Below, one piece after another: positions 1-7,094 of a DNA stretch of 18,660 bases. Under the pieces are notes generated by a model. It searched no databases and had not been told where the DNA came from. It saw nothing but the letters and a program-made list of their open reading frames with translations. The DNA is from DATAWZ01 sp036266975. Lineage in GTDB: Bacteria > Actinomycetota > Thermoleophilia > Solirubrobacterales > Solirubrobacteraceae. Both the position numbers and the translations under genes were made by a program. Every line of letters starts with the position of its first letter. Position 1 is the stretch's first letter. The stretch is from positions 1 through 18,660 of the forward strand of contig DATAWZ010000051.1 of assembly GCA_036266975.1 (NCBI GenBank), written 5' to 3'.

Positions 1-2
1 AA

Positions 3-452
3 CCACGCCCACACCGCGAGAACGACTCGCGAACCCCACCCGCCGCCAAGGCGCTGCTTGCCAGAGACGGCCGGACGCGCTACCCGCGCTCAGCCCTCAG
101 CCGACCCCCGGAAACCGCACAAGCGCCGGAATATGGCGTCAAGCGGATCGTCGGTATGAAGTCCGGCGCGATGGACGGCCCGGCCATGATCGGCATCCCG
201 ACGACATACTTCGACACCTACAGCACCGGGCGACTCCGGGAGCTCGCACCCCACCTGTCGCTGAAGCGAGTTGACCTGTCAAAGCTGGGTGCGCGGCCAC
301 CAGAGCCCGAGCAGAAGAGCGTGCGCCAGACGGGGCTCGCCAAGCAAGTGTGGGAGACGGAGGTCCTCGAGCAACTCGAGGCCGCGCGCCGGCTGACGGC
401 GGCCCTCCGAGACGACACGGCGCCGTGGGCTGCCCGCTCGTGCGCCGAATGA
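3..452 (+). CDS. C-terminal part of an unrecognised protein (5' end outside window)
   Basis: An open frame runs from the left edge to a TGA at 450-452 with no in-frame stop, so the gene probably begins outside the window. The first internal ATG is at 156. Codons are mostly G/C-ending, as in real genes of this genome. The 3' part has a mixed segment with GIPTTYFDTYSTGRL, then a charged, Ala/Glu/Arg-rich predicted helix towards the end. No family is recognised and no function is proposed. A hairpin lies directly after the stop. The gene converges on the carboxyltransferase gene. The alternative is that only the 98-residue ATG-initiated product (156-452) is made, or that this is a decaying remnant. 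Confidence 0.45.
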   Translation, partial: PRPHRENDSRTPPAAKALLARDGRTRYPRSALSRPPETAQAPEYGVKRIVGMKSGAMDGPAMIGIPTTYFDTYSTGRLRELAPHLSLKRVDLSKLGARPPEPEQKSVRQTGLAKQVWETEVLEQLEAARRLTAALRDDTAPWAARSCAE

Positions 453-453
453 G

Positions 454-469
454 GTGGGCTTGGGCCCAC
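454..469 (+). terminator. Hairpin directly after the left-edge gene
   Basis: GTGGGC, a four-base loop TTGG, then GCCCAC form a 6-bp perfect stem one base after the TGA. No T-run follows, so it is not a classical intrinsic terminator. Its position fits a 3'-end stabiliser or a terminator of the T-less kind proposed in GC-rich bacteria. Confidence 0.35.
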
Positions 470-607
470 GTACGCCTGCCCTTGCGGGCTCAGCCGGTCA
501 GGCGGCGCAGGGCCTCGGCCGACGCGCTGGTCAGCTCGCGCGTGACGTCGAGGACGTTGAGACTGGACGGGTGAGGGTCCTCTTGCGTTGACGGTGAAGT
601 GGGCGCC

Positions 608-652
608 ACAGTGAACGCACGCACTGTCACATTTACACGCCGAAGGTGTGAA
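608..652. terminator. Two hairpins between convergent genes
   Basis: The first hairpin has ACAGTG at 608-613 and CACTGT at 622-627, a perfect 6-bp stem with an 8-nt loop. The second has TTTACAC at 632-638 and GTGTGAA at 646-652, a stem with one G-T wobble when read on the plus strand. They sit in the only relatively AT-rich patch of the convergent region, just beyond the carboxyltransferase stop (668). They may terminate transcription from either side. There is no clear T-tract. The rest of 470-667 holds no gene I can support. Confidence 0.35.
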
Positions 653-667
653 CCGTTCCGCCCACGA

Positions 668-2203
668 TCAACCGCGGATGACCGCGTGGTGGCGGTTGAC
701 CGGGGCCCGGACCTTGGCCGCGTAGTGGTCGAAGCGGCGCACGAGCTCCGCGCGCAGGTGCTCGCCGGAGATGACCGAGTCCACGTAGTTGGCCGACGCG
801 GCCCGGAAGACGTCGAGGTTGACCTCATACTCCTCGCGCCGCGCGGTCACGTACGCCGCGCGCTCGTCGGGATCTTCGATCGCCTCGATCTTGTTGGCGA
901 AGATCGCGTTGACCGCCGGCTCGGGACCCATGATCGCCAGCCGCGCGGTGGGCAGCGCGACGACCGCGTCGGGGTCGAACGGCGCGCCCGACATCGCCAG
1001 GTACCCCGCGCCGTACGCCTTGCGGACGACCACGCAGATGCGCGGGACGGTGCACGCCGCGATCGATGACAAATACTTGGCGCCGTGGCGGATGATCCCG
1101 CCGCGCTCGACCTGCGCGCCGACCATGAACCCCGGCGTGTCGACCAGGAAGAGCAGCGGCAGCCCGTAGGCGTTGCACAGCTGCACGAACTGCGCGCCCT
1201 TGTCCGAGCTGTCGCTGGTGATCACCCCGCCCTTGTGCTTGGGCTGATTGGCGACCACCCCGATCGTGCGGCCCTGCAGGCGGGCGAACCCGCAGATCAG
1301 CTCGCGTGCAAAGCGCCTCTTGTGCTCGAACAGCGAGCCCTCGTCGACGAGCGCCGCGAGCAGCTCGTGCATGTCGAAGGCGACCTTCTCGGACTCGGGA
1401 ACCAGAGCGGAGATAGTGCGTCGGCCGGCCTCGGGGGGCACGGCCGGCGCCCCGGGGACTTTCCCCTCAAAATGGGAAGGCAGGTACTGCAGGTAGCGCC
1501 GGGCGACAGCGATCGCCTCCTCGTCGTCCTTGGCCAGGTGATCGCCGACGCCGCTGACCGTGCAGTGCATGCGCGCGCCGCCCATCTCCTCGGCGGTCAC
1601 CTGCTCGCCGGTGGCCATCGCGACCATCCGCGGCGAGCCCAGGAACGCGCTCGCGTTGCCGTCGACGAGGATCGCCGCGTCGCAGAACGCCGGGACGTAG
1701 GCGGCGCCCGCGGGCGAGGGGCCGAACAGGATGCAGATCTGCGGGACCTGGCCGGAGAGCAGGCACTGGTTGTGGAAGATCCGCCCGGCGTGCTGGCGGT
1801 CGATGAACAGGTCGAACTGCTCGTCCAGGCGCGCGCCGGCCGAGTCGACCAGGTAGAGCAGCGGGCAGCGCCCGCGCAGCGTCTCCTCCTGGGCGCGCAG
1901 GTACTTGCGGATCGTCTGGCGCCCCCACGCCCCCGCCTTGACCGTCGGGTCGTTGGCGATCACGCACACCGTCCGGCCCTCGATGCGTCCCATCCCGGTG
2001 ACCACCGCGTCGGCGGCGAGCCCCTCGTCCATCGTGCGCGCGAGCAGCCCGTCCTCCACGAAGGAGCCGTCGTCGAGCAGCAGCTCCAGCCGGCGGCGGA
2101 CCGGGAGCTTTCCCTGGCGGGCGATCGACTCGTGGTAGCGGGCCGCCCCTCCGGCCTGGGCGGCCTGCGCCCGCTGCGCGAGCTCCTGCTCGCGCTCACT
2201 CAC
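668..2203 (-). CDS. Acyl-CoA carboxylase carboxyltransferase (beta) subunit
   Basis: Transfers a carboxyl group from carboxybiotin to an acyl-CoA; cytoplasmic. The product has 511 residues, normal for the propionyl/methylcrotonyl/geranyl-CoA carboxylase beta family. The N-terminal crotonase-like half has LVDSAGARLDEQ (118-129) and MGGARMHCTVSG (207-218). The C-terminal half has GGVITSDSSDKGAQF (325-339), DTPGFMVG (355-362) and YGAGYLAMSG (397-406), the pieces that build the oxyanion holes and CoA pocket. The start is GTG with no clear Shine-Dalgarno sequence. It is last in the AtuA cluster, 132 bp after the AtuA-like domain gene. No biotin carboxylase or biotin-carrier gene is in the window, so its partner must be elsewhere. 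Substrate is uncertain: the context suggests a branched or isoprenoid acyl-CoA, but propionyl-CoA cannot be excluded. Confidence 0.9.
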   Translation of the reverse strand: MSEREQELAQRAQAAQAGGAARYHESIARQGKLPVRRRLELLLDDGSFVEDGLLARTMDEGLAADAVVTGMGRIEGRTVCVIANDPTVKAGAWGRQTIRKYLRAQEETLRGRCPLLYLVDSAGARLDEQFDLFIDRQHAGRIFHNQCLLSGQVPQICILFGPSPAGAAYVPAFCDAAILVDGNASAFLGSPRMVAMATGEQVTAEEMGGARMHCTVSGVGDHLAKDDEEAIAVARRYLQYLPSHFEGKVPGAPAVPPEAGRRTISALVPESEKVAFDMHELLAALVDEGSLFEHKRRFARELICGFARLQGRTIGVVANQPKHKGGVITSDSSDKGAQFVQLCNAYGLPLLFLVDTPGFMVGAQVERGGIIRHGAKYLSSIAACTVPRICVVVRKAYGAGYLAMSGAPFDPDAVVALPTARLAIMGPEPAVNAIFANKIEAIEDPDERAAYVTARREEYEVNLDVFRAASANYVDSVISGEHLRAELVRRFDHYAAKVRAPVNRHHAVIRG

Positions 2204-2281
2204 GCGGGTTGCCCGATCGCGCCATTGCGCACAGCTCGCGAGGTGAGCCGCAACGACGACGAGCCAGCCAGTCAGCGGAGG

Positions 2282-2324
2282 GGTCTCCGGCGCCCGCAGC
2301 CGAAGGCGAGGACGGACGGAGACC
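2282..2324. repeat. Inverted repeat between AtuA-like domain gene and carboxyltransferase gene
   Basis: GGTCTCCG (2282-2289) and CGGAGACC (2317-2324) are perfect reverse complements with a 27-nt spacer. The repeat lies in the 132-bp gap (2204-2335) that breaks the otherwise tightly packed series of genes. It could be an RNA structure that attenuates or processes the transcript before the carboxyltransferase gene. No T-run follows on the transcribed strand. Confidence 0.35.
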
Positions 2325-2335
2325 GCGCAGCGCGC

Positions 2336-2635
2336 TCACAGCTCCATCCGCGAGAGGATCGTGCACATCGACTTGCCCGTGGCGTCGAAGCGCAGCGTGC
2401 GCGTCGCCCCGCCGCCCAGCGCTCCGTGCATCACCACCTGCAGCGCCTGGATCTTCGGCAGCTCGTAGACCGCGATCGGCCCGCTGACCAGTCCGCGCAT
2501 GTAGGCGGCGATCGCCTCGGGCACCAGATCGGCGCGCAGCCGCGCGAACGCCTCGGCGTCCTTGGCGAGCACGACGACGTTGGAGACGTCGCCCTTGTCC
2601 CCCGAGCGCACGTAGGCGAGGTCATGCACTTGCAT
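2336..2635 (-). CDS. AtuA-like ferredoxin-fold domain protein, stand-alone
   Basis: A 99-residue protein starting MQVHDLAYVRSGDKGDVSNV and containing MHGALGGGATRTLRFDATGKS. These resemble the small C-terminal ferredoxin-like domain that is fused to the DUF1446 domain in Pseudomonas-type AtuA proteins. Here it is a separate gene. Its ATG (2633-2635) lies inside the end of the AtuA gene, overlapping by 14 bp in another frame. A strong AGGAGG sits 6 nt upstream of the ATG. It probably forms a complex with the preceding gene product. The biochemical activity of AtuA is not established to my knowledge. The family call is fairly firm; the role rests on neighbourhood. Confidence 0.8.
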   Translation of the reverse strand: MQVHDLAYVRSGDKGDVSNVVVLAKDAEAFARLRADLVPEAIAAYMRGLVSGPIAVYELPKIQALQVVMHGALGGGATRTLRFDATGKSMCTILSRMEL

Positions 2636-4010
2636 GCTGGGCCTCCTGGGCGGAGAACACCCGCACGGTCGCCTTGACCGCCGAGCGCGGCACGAGCGTC
2701 GGCCACAGCCCGATGACCTTCTTGACCGGCTCGGGGTTGATGAACGCCGTGCCGACCGGGCCGACCGTCGAGGGCAGCAGAAAGGCGCGGCGCGCGGTCT
2801 CGGCCTCGGCCCGCGTGCGGCAGCGGACGGCCATGCGGAAGTCGATCTCGTTGGGCTCGTAGTCCGGCGTGGGCGCGACCGGCCCGGCCAGCGCGTTGAC
2901 CCCGACGCGGTCGTAGCGCTGCTCGAGCGGCGTGACCCCGACGTACTCCAGGCGCTTGCGGACGAGCTCCTCGCACCAGTCGGCCTTCTCCAGCGCGTCC
3001 GGCCAGGAGATCAGCGCGCGGCTGGAGGTCATGAAGCCGTCCTCGTAGCCGATCTGCACCTTCAGGGTGTCCGGGCGCGGGCGCCCGCTCATGCCCGTGA
3101 GCGCGACCCGGTCGGGCCCCAGCTCGTTGACCTCGACCTCGCCCATGTCGACCTCGCCGTCGGGCAGCAGGTAGTGGCGCGGATCGTGGACCTCGTAGAG
3201 CAGGTGCTCCTTGACCGTCCACTGGTTGATCACGCCGCCCGAGCCGGCGACCTTCTCGATCACCGCGGTCCCGTCGGGGGCGACGTCGGCGAGCGGGAAG
3301 CCGAGCTTCCACGGGTCCTTGGCCAGGCGCCACTGGGAGGACATCCCGCCCGAGCACAGCCCGCCGCACTCGAGCACGTGGCCGATGGTCAGCGCCGCGC
3401 CGATCAGCTCGGGGGCGCTGTCGAAGCGCCAGCCGAAGTGATGCATGAGCCCACCGCAGTACATCGCCGAGTCGGCGAGCCTTCCCCCGATGACCAGCTC
3501 GGCGCCGCCCTCGAGCGCCTCGATGATCCCGTCCGAGCCGGTGTAGGCGTGGGCGGCGACGATGCGGTCGGCGATCGAGTCGATGTCCTCCTCGCCGGTG
3601 TCGAGGTTGCGCAGGGCCCAGCCCGAGGCGCGGATCTCCCCCAGCCGGTCGGTCAGCTCATCGCCCTCGATCACCGCGATGCGCAGGTCGCCGTAGCCCA
3701 TCTCGCCGGCCACGCGCGCGCACATCGCCGCGCCGGAGGACGGGTTCGCGCCGCCGCCGTTGGTGATCAGGCGCACTCCGTTGCGCCGCGCCGCGGGCAG
3801 GACCTCGCGGACGATCGCCTCCATGTCCGGGATGTGACCGGCGTCGGGGTTGCGCAGCCGCGCGCGGGAGAGGATCGAGACGGTCAGCTCGGCGAGCAGG
3901 TCAAAGCACAGGTAGTCGATGCTGCCGTGCTCGGCGAGCTCGGCGGCGGGGTCGACCATGTCGCCCCAGAACCCCGATCCCGAACCGATCCGACAATGAC
4001 TGGCGCTCAT
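2622..4010 (-). CDS. AtuA family protein (DUF1446, acyclic terpene utilization type)
   Basis: A 462-residue protein. The N-terminus has RIGSGSGFWGD (7-17), DYLCFDLLAELTVSIL (32-47) and LITNGGGANP (81-90), matching the conserved pattern of DUF1446/AtuA proteins. AtuA is needed for citronellol/geraniol catabolism in Pseudomonas, but its reaction is unclear. The ferredoxin-like C-terminal domain is absent and is encoded by the next gene. The chosen ATG (4008-4010) overlaps the upstream LLM-oxidoreductase stop as ATGA, indicating translational coupling, and GGAGG lies about 10 nt upstream. The frame stays open to 5081, but that extension is antisense-like Arg-rich sequence inside the LLM gene and is rejected. 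With the carboxyltransferase downstream, it suggests isoprenoid or branched-acyl-CoA degradation. Confidence 0.88.
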   Translation of the reverse strand: MSASHCRIGSGSGFWGDMVDPAAELAEHGSIDYLCFDLLAELTVSILSRARLRNPDAGHIPDMEAIVREVLPAARRNGVRLITNGGGANPSSGAAMCARVAGEMGYGDLRIAVIEGDELTDRLGEIRASGWALRNLDTGEEDIDSIADRIVAAHAYTGSDGIIEALEGGAELVIGGRLADSAMYCGGLMHHFGWRFDSAPELIGAALTIGHVLECGGLCSGGMSSQWRLAKDPWKLGFPLADVAPDGTAVIEKVAGSGGVINQWTVKEHLLYEVHDPRHYLLPDGEVDMGEVEVNELGPDRVALTGMSGRPRPDTLKVQIGYEDGFMTSSRALISWPDALEKADWCEELVRKRLEYVGVTPLEQRYDRVGVNALAGPVAPTPDYEPNEIDFRMAVRCRTRAEAETARRAFLLPSTVGPVGTAFINPEPVKKVIGLWPTLVPRSAVKATVRVFSAQEAQHASA

Positions 4011-5032
4011 GATGCGGCCACCTCCACCAGGGACATGATGTTCTCCTCCACCCGCTCGGCGCTGAGGCCGTGGGTCGGCGAGTACGCGATCGCGTGATCG
4101 AGCACGCCGTCGTAGCGTCGCAGGCCGGCGCGAACCTCGCTCGCCGTGCGCCCGCAGACGGCCATCGCGTCGACCATCTCGTCGCTCACCGCAACGCGCA
4201 TCGCGTCCTCGTCGCCGGCGCGGAAGGCCTCGCGGATCGCCTCGGCGTTGGCCGCGAAGCCGTTCAGCGCGAAGGCGGCGTCGTAGGTCTTGACCGAGCC
4301 GTAGAAGGAGATCTGGCTGGCCGCGTCGCGGCGCGCCTGCTCGAGGTCGTCGTGCACCACGCAGATGACCATGCTCGCCAGCTCGATCTCCTCGACCGCG
4401 CGCTCGGAGCGGGCGGCGCCCTTGGCCACCGCCGGCGCGACGACCTCCTGCAGGTACTTGGCCGAGCACACGGGGTGGGCGATGATCCCGTCGGCCACCC
4501 GGCCGGCCGACTCGCACATGCGCGGGTTCAGGCCCGCGGTGTGGATCGGGATCGCGCGCTGGATCGCCGGCGGATCGCCGATCGGCCGAAAGCGCATCCG
4601 GTAGAAGCGCCCGTCGTGGTCGACCGGCCGCTCGTGAACGTTCCAGATCGCGCGGATCAACGGCACCAGCTCCTCGATCCGCACCGCGGGCGCCTCGGGG
4701 TCCTGGCCGTGCCAGTCGCGGATCATCGTGCGCGTCCCGTTGCCCAGGCCGAGGACGAAGCGCCCGTGAGAGAGCTCGTCCAGGTCGCGGGCCTCGGCGG
4801 CGAGGGTCATCGGGCTGCGCCCCACGCCGTAGGCGATCGCCGCGCCGAGCAGCGTGCGCTCGGTGACCGTCGCCATCGCCGCCAGCGGGATCGTCACCGA
4901 GCGGTTGTAGAGCTCGCTCGTCCACGTCGCGGGCACGCCGGCCGCGTCGGCCGCGCGGGCGATGCGAACCGTGGCCTCGATGTCCGGGCCGAAGGCGGAG
5001 ATCCCCAGGGTGGCGGTCGGTTGGCGCGGCAC
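4007..5032 (-). CDS. LLM-class (luciferase-like) flavin/F420-dependent oxidoreductase
   Basis: A 341-residue TIM-barrel protein of the bacterial luciferase-like superfamily. Recognisable segments are the N-terminal TLGISAFGPD with the following helix, TLLGAAIAYGVGRSPMTLAAEARDLDELSHGRFVLGLG (the common LLM core around residues 60-97), and IPIHTAGLNPRMCESAGRVADGII. Members use F420 or FMN for hydride transfer or monooxygenation. Cofactor and substrate cannot be told from sequence alone; F420 is likely in an actinobacterium. The start is GTG (5030-5032), nine bases after a good -10 box, so the transcript may be almost leaderless. It is first in a unit with AtuA (ATGA overlap), the AtuA-like domain and the carboxyltransferase, so it may oxidise an alcohol, aldehyde or acyl intermediate of that pathway. 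Confidence 0.88.
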   Translation of the reverse strand: MPRQPTATLGISAFGPDIEATVRIARAADAAGVPATWTSELYNRSVTIPLAAMATVTERTLLGAAIAYGVGRSPMTLAAEARDLDELSHGRFVLGLGNGTRTMIRDWHGQDPEAPAVRIEELVPLIRAIWNVHERPVDHDGRFYRMRFRPIGDPPAIQRAIPIHTAGLNPRMCESAGRVADGIIAHPVCSAKYLQEVVAPAVAKGAARSERAVEEIELASMVICVVHDDLEQARRDAASQISFYGSVKTYDAAFALNGFAANAEAIREAFRAGDEDAMRVAVSDEMVDAMAVCGRTASEVRAGLRRYDGVLDHAIAYSPTHGLSAERVEENIMSLVEVAAS

Positions 5033-5041
5033 GCCGGGCGC

Positions 5042-5070
5042 AGCTTACCCATGGTTCAGGCCTCTGGCAA
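5042..5070 (-). promoter_or_regulatory. Promoter for the LLM-AtuA-carboxyltransferase unit
   Basis: Minus strand: -35 TTGCCA (5065-5070), 17-nt spacer, -10 TAAGCT (5042-5047). The GTG start at 5032 is 9 nt beyond the -10, so transcription would begin within a few bases of the start codon. No Shine-Dalgarno sequence is visible, which agrees with leaderless translation. Confidence 0.6.
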
Positions 5071-5094
5071 TGCGTGCCCACCGGTGGGCATTGC
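5067..5094. promoter_or_regulatory. Palindromic operator overlapping the -35 box
   Basis: A perfect 16-bp palindrome TGCCCACCGGTGGGCA (5075-5090) is nested with a second inverted pair, GCAATGC (5067-5073) and GCATTGC (5088-5094). The outer left arm overlaps the -35 box of the LLM promoter. The site lies between the stop of the adjacent TetR gene and the LLM start. It is a likely binding site for one of the two upstream TetR proteins. No T-run follows, so a terminator is less likely. Confidence 0.55.
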
Positions 5095-5111
5095 TTGGAT
5101 CGGATCTGGGC

Positions 5112-5669
5112 TTAGGGAGCGTTCAGGCGATCCAGGGCACCGCGCATGAGCTCGGCGAGCAGCTCCTGAAGGCCCGGTGTCTGCAGCGCGGCCTGCTCCC
5201 AGGTCGCCACCGAGAGCGACAGGCCGATGACCGCGTGGGCGGCGCTCAGCAACTCGGACTCCTCGCGCTGCGGATAGCAGGCGCGCATCGCGTCCAGCCA
5301 GCGGTCGACGTGCTGGCGCTGGCGCCGGGAGGCCTGGCGGCGCCAGGGCTCGGCCAGCGAGCGCGCCTCGCGCGCATAGACGCTGACCAGCACGAGATCG
5401 GTGAGCGCGAACGCCGCCTGCGCGACGACGAGGCTCTCGAGCACCTCGTGGGGGTCGTCGCCCGCCGGGGTGTCGACGAGCAGCAGCAGGTCGTCCATCG
5501 CCTGGTCGAAGAGGGTGGCGAGGATCTCGTCCTTGCTGGCGAAGTGGTGGTAGACCGCCGGGCCGCTGACCCCCGCGCGCGCACCGATCTCATCGACGGT
5601 GACGCCGCCGAACCCGCGCTCGAGGAACAGCTCGGCGGCGGCCCGCAGGATCGCCTCGTCGCGCCCCAT
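5112..5669 (-). CDS. TetR family regulator (first of two adjacent, next to the LLM promoter)
   Basis: A 185-residue protein. The N-terminal helix-turn-helix runs through ILRAAAELFLERGFGGVTVDEIGARAGVSGPAVYHHFASKDEIL (about 7-50), a textbook TetR DNA-binding domain, followed by an all-helical ligand domain. The ATG at 5667-5669 is chosen because the frame above it (open to 6788) is Arg/Pro-rich shadow sequence inside other genes. It starts 5 nt after the stop of the preceding TetR gene, so the two are co-transcribed. The domain resembles TetR regulators of fatty-acid or CoA-ester metabolism. It is the best candidate to bind the palindrome just downstream and control the LLM-AtuA unit; a CoA-ester ligand is inferred only. 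Confidence 0.9.
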   Translation of the reverse strand: MGRDEAILRAAAELFLERGFGGVTVDEIGARAGVSGPAVYHHFASKDEILATLFDQAMDDLLLLVDTPAGDDPHEVLESLVVAQAAFALTDLVLVSVYAREARSLAEPWRRQASRRQRQHVDRWLDAMRACYPQREESELLSAAHAVIGLSLSVATWEQAALQTPGLQELLAELMRGALDRLNAP

Positions 5670-5674
5670 CGGGC

Positions 5675-6340
5675 CTATCCCGGCGCCGGCACGAAGGCGG
5701 CGGCGAGGGTCTGCTCGACGTACGTGCGCGCGTGTCGCAGAGCCGGCGTGTCGCCCGCCTCGATCCACTCCAGCAGCAGCCCGCGCGTCAGCGAGAGCGC
5801 GAACAGCTCGAAGCCGTCGCGGTCGCCCTCGAGCGCGAAGCCGGCGCGCAGGCACGTCTGGATGAGCGAGTCGAGCACGGCGGTGAAGCTGCGCCGGGTC
5901 TGATCGAGCGCGTCGCGGGTCACGTCGGTCCAGTTGCCACCGATCAGCGCGAAGTAGGCGCGCGGGATCTCGGGGTTGCCGGTCGCGCCCGTCCACAGCG
6001 CGTCGAACCAGGCCGCGACGGCCTGCGGGGGCTCGGCGGCCTCCGGCGCGTTCGCCGCGGCGGTCGCCGCGATCCGGTCGGCGATGCCCTCGAGCACCGT
6101 CGCCAGCAGCGCCTCGCGGGTCCCGAAGTAATAGACGACCATCCGCTTGGGGACCCCGGCCTGCTCGGTGATACGGGCGATCGACGCGCCGCCGAAGCCC
6201 TCGCGGGCGAGGACCTCCGTCGCGGCGTCGAGCAGGCGCTGGCGTCCGCGCCGGCCCTTGGGGGTCGCCGGGACCTCGGGGGTCGCCGGGACGGGTGGCC
6301 GAGGCACAGTGGCCTGAGCATAACGATCCGATCGGGCCAT
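5675..6340 (-). CDS. TetR family regulator (second of two adjacent)
   Basis: A 221-residue protein. A Pro/Ala-rich N-terminal extension of about 28 residues contains VPATPE-VPATPK, a six-residue tandem repeat. The TetR helix-turn-helix follows (RLLDAATEVLAREGFGGASIARITEQAGVPKRMVVYYFGTREALL, about 35-79), then a helical C-terminal domain. It starts with ATG (6338-6340), 15 nt after the SDR stop, with only a weak purine-rich ribosome site. It is co-directional with and 5 nt before the other TetR. The two share the fold but differ in the recognition region (GVPKRMVVYYF versus GVSGPAVYHHF), so they probably bind different sites. Its target is unknown. Confidence 0.9.
   Translation of the reverse strand: MARSDRYAQATVPRPPVPATPEVPATPKGRRGRQRLLDAATEVLAREGFGGASIARITEQAGVPKRMVVYYFGTREALLATVLEGIADRIAATAAANAPEAAEPPQAVAAWFDALWTGATGNPEIPRAYFALIGGNWTDVTRDALDQTRRSFTAVLDSLIQTCLRAGFALEGDRDGFELFALSLTRGLLLEWIEAGDTPALRHARTYVEQTLAAAFVPAPG
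6260..6292. repeat. 18-nt tandem repeat inside a TetR gene
   Basis: GGGGGTCGCCGGGAC occurs at 6260-6274 and again at 6278-6292, with a period of 18 nt (six codons). It encodes VPATP twice in the N-terminal extension of the TetR protein. Copy number could vary by slippage without shifting the frame. Confidence 0.7.
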
Positions 6341-6355
6341 TTTCTCGTGTGGCGC

Positions 6356-7084
<729 letters not shown>

Positions 7085-7094
7085 GCGCGCATCA

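Noticed and set aside
1085..2677. A 530-residue plus-strand open frame opposite the carboxyltransferase
   Set aside because: Antisense composition, spans two real minus-strand genes and their gap, and has no recognisable motif.
4011..5081. N-terminal extension of the AtuA frame upstream of 4010
   Set aside because: The extra part is low-complexity Arg/Gly-rich translation in the wrong frame of the LLM gene; family homology begins at the ATG at 4010.
5067..5094. Intrinsic terminator of the TetR gene
   Set aside because: No T-tract follows on the transcribed strand, and the site overlaps a good promoter; an operator is the better reading.
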